From positions 1-5,567 of the forward strand of contig CALFGU010000151.1 of NCBI GenBank assembly GCA_937877685.1: 5,567 nucleotides of DNA, given 5' to 3'. A program made the position numbers and the translations under genes. The notes below the pieces were generated by a model. That model was not told the DNA's origin, searched no databases, and was given only the letters and a program-made list of their open reading frames with translations. Each line of letters starts with the position of its first letter. The stretch's first letter is position 1. Source of the stretch: an uncultured Prevotella sp. (lineage in GTDB: Bacteria; Bacteroidota; Bacteroidia; Bacteroidales; Bacteroidaceae). Of this stretch, positions 5,564-5,567 are shown piece after piece.

Positions 5564-5567
5564 CGCC

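Noticed and set aside
1..5567. Composite transposon or genomic island bounded by inverted repeats
   Set aside because: There is no transposase or integrase, the ends lack target duplications that can be seen, and the contents are conserved housekeeping genes in a typical Bacteroidota order.

Overview
The window looks like chromosomal DNA from a member of the Bacteroidota, most likely the order Bacteroidales and perhaps Prevotella-like. Three things suggest this: a DUF3276 (PUR-alpha-like) protein, a NusB of about 316 residues instead of about 140, and the gene order nusB-yajC-ybbR-coaE. TAnnTTTG-type promoter boxes and the general lack of Shine-Dalgarno sequences fit the same group. The genus call is inference.

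Positions 1-478 hold no convincing gene. They contain two copies of a G-rich, hairpin-forming intergenic repeat, then a palindromic element built from GCAAAG hexamers, then an AT-rich leader with promoter-like boxes and AGTnACTT motifs. The leader runs into a NorM-type MATE efflux pump (479-1834, +). That gene converges on a small nucleic-acid-binding protein gene (DUF3276, 1897-2280, -), and a symmetric hairpin between them can terminate both transcripts.

The DUF3276 gene is divergent from the main block: nusB (2491-3441), yajC (3505-3822), a YbbR-domain membrane protein (3836-4825) and coaE (4822-5385), all on +. The last three genes are tightly packed, with a 13-nt gap and then a 4-nt ATGA overlap, so this is very probably one operon. 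It links transcription antitermination and rRNA synthesis (NusB), the Sec translocon accessory YajC, a cell-envelope YbbR protein, and the last step of coenzyme A synthesis (CoaE). The operon ends in an unusually long hairpin (24 perfect pairs). A third copy of the G-rich repeat follows, inverted relative to the first two.

I do not see a new defence, mobile or biosynthetic system; the genes are ordinary housekeeping and transport genes. The points most worth a second look are an apparent internal duplication inside the long NusB, base-pair covariation among the G-rich repeats, the GCAAAG palindrome, and an SSB-like acidic tail ending in Phe on the DUF3276 protein.
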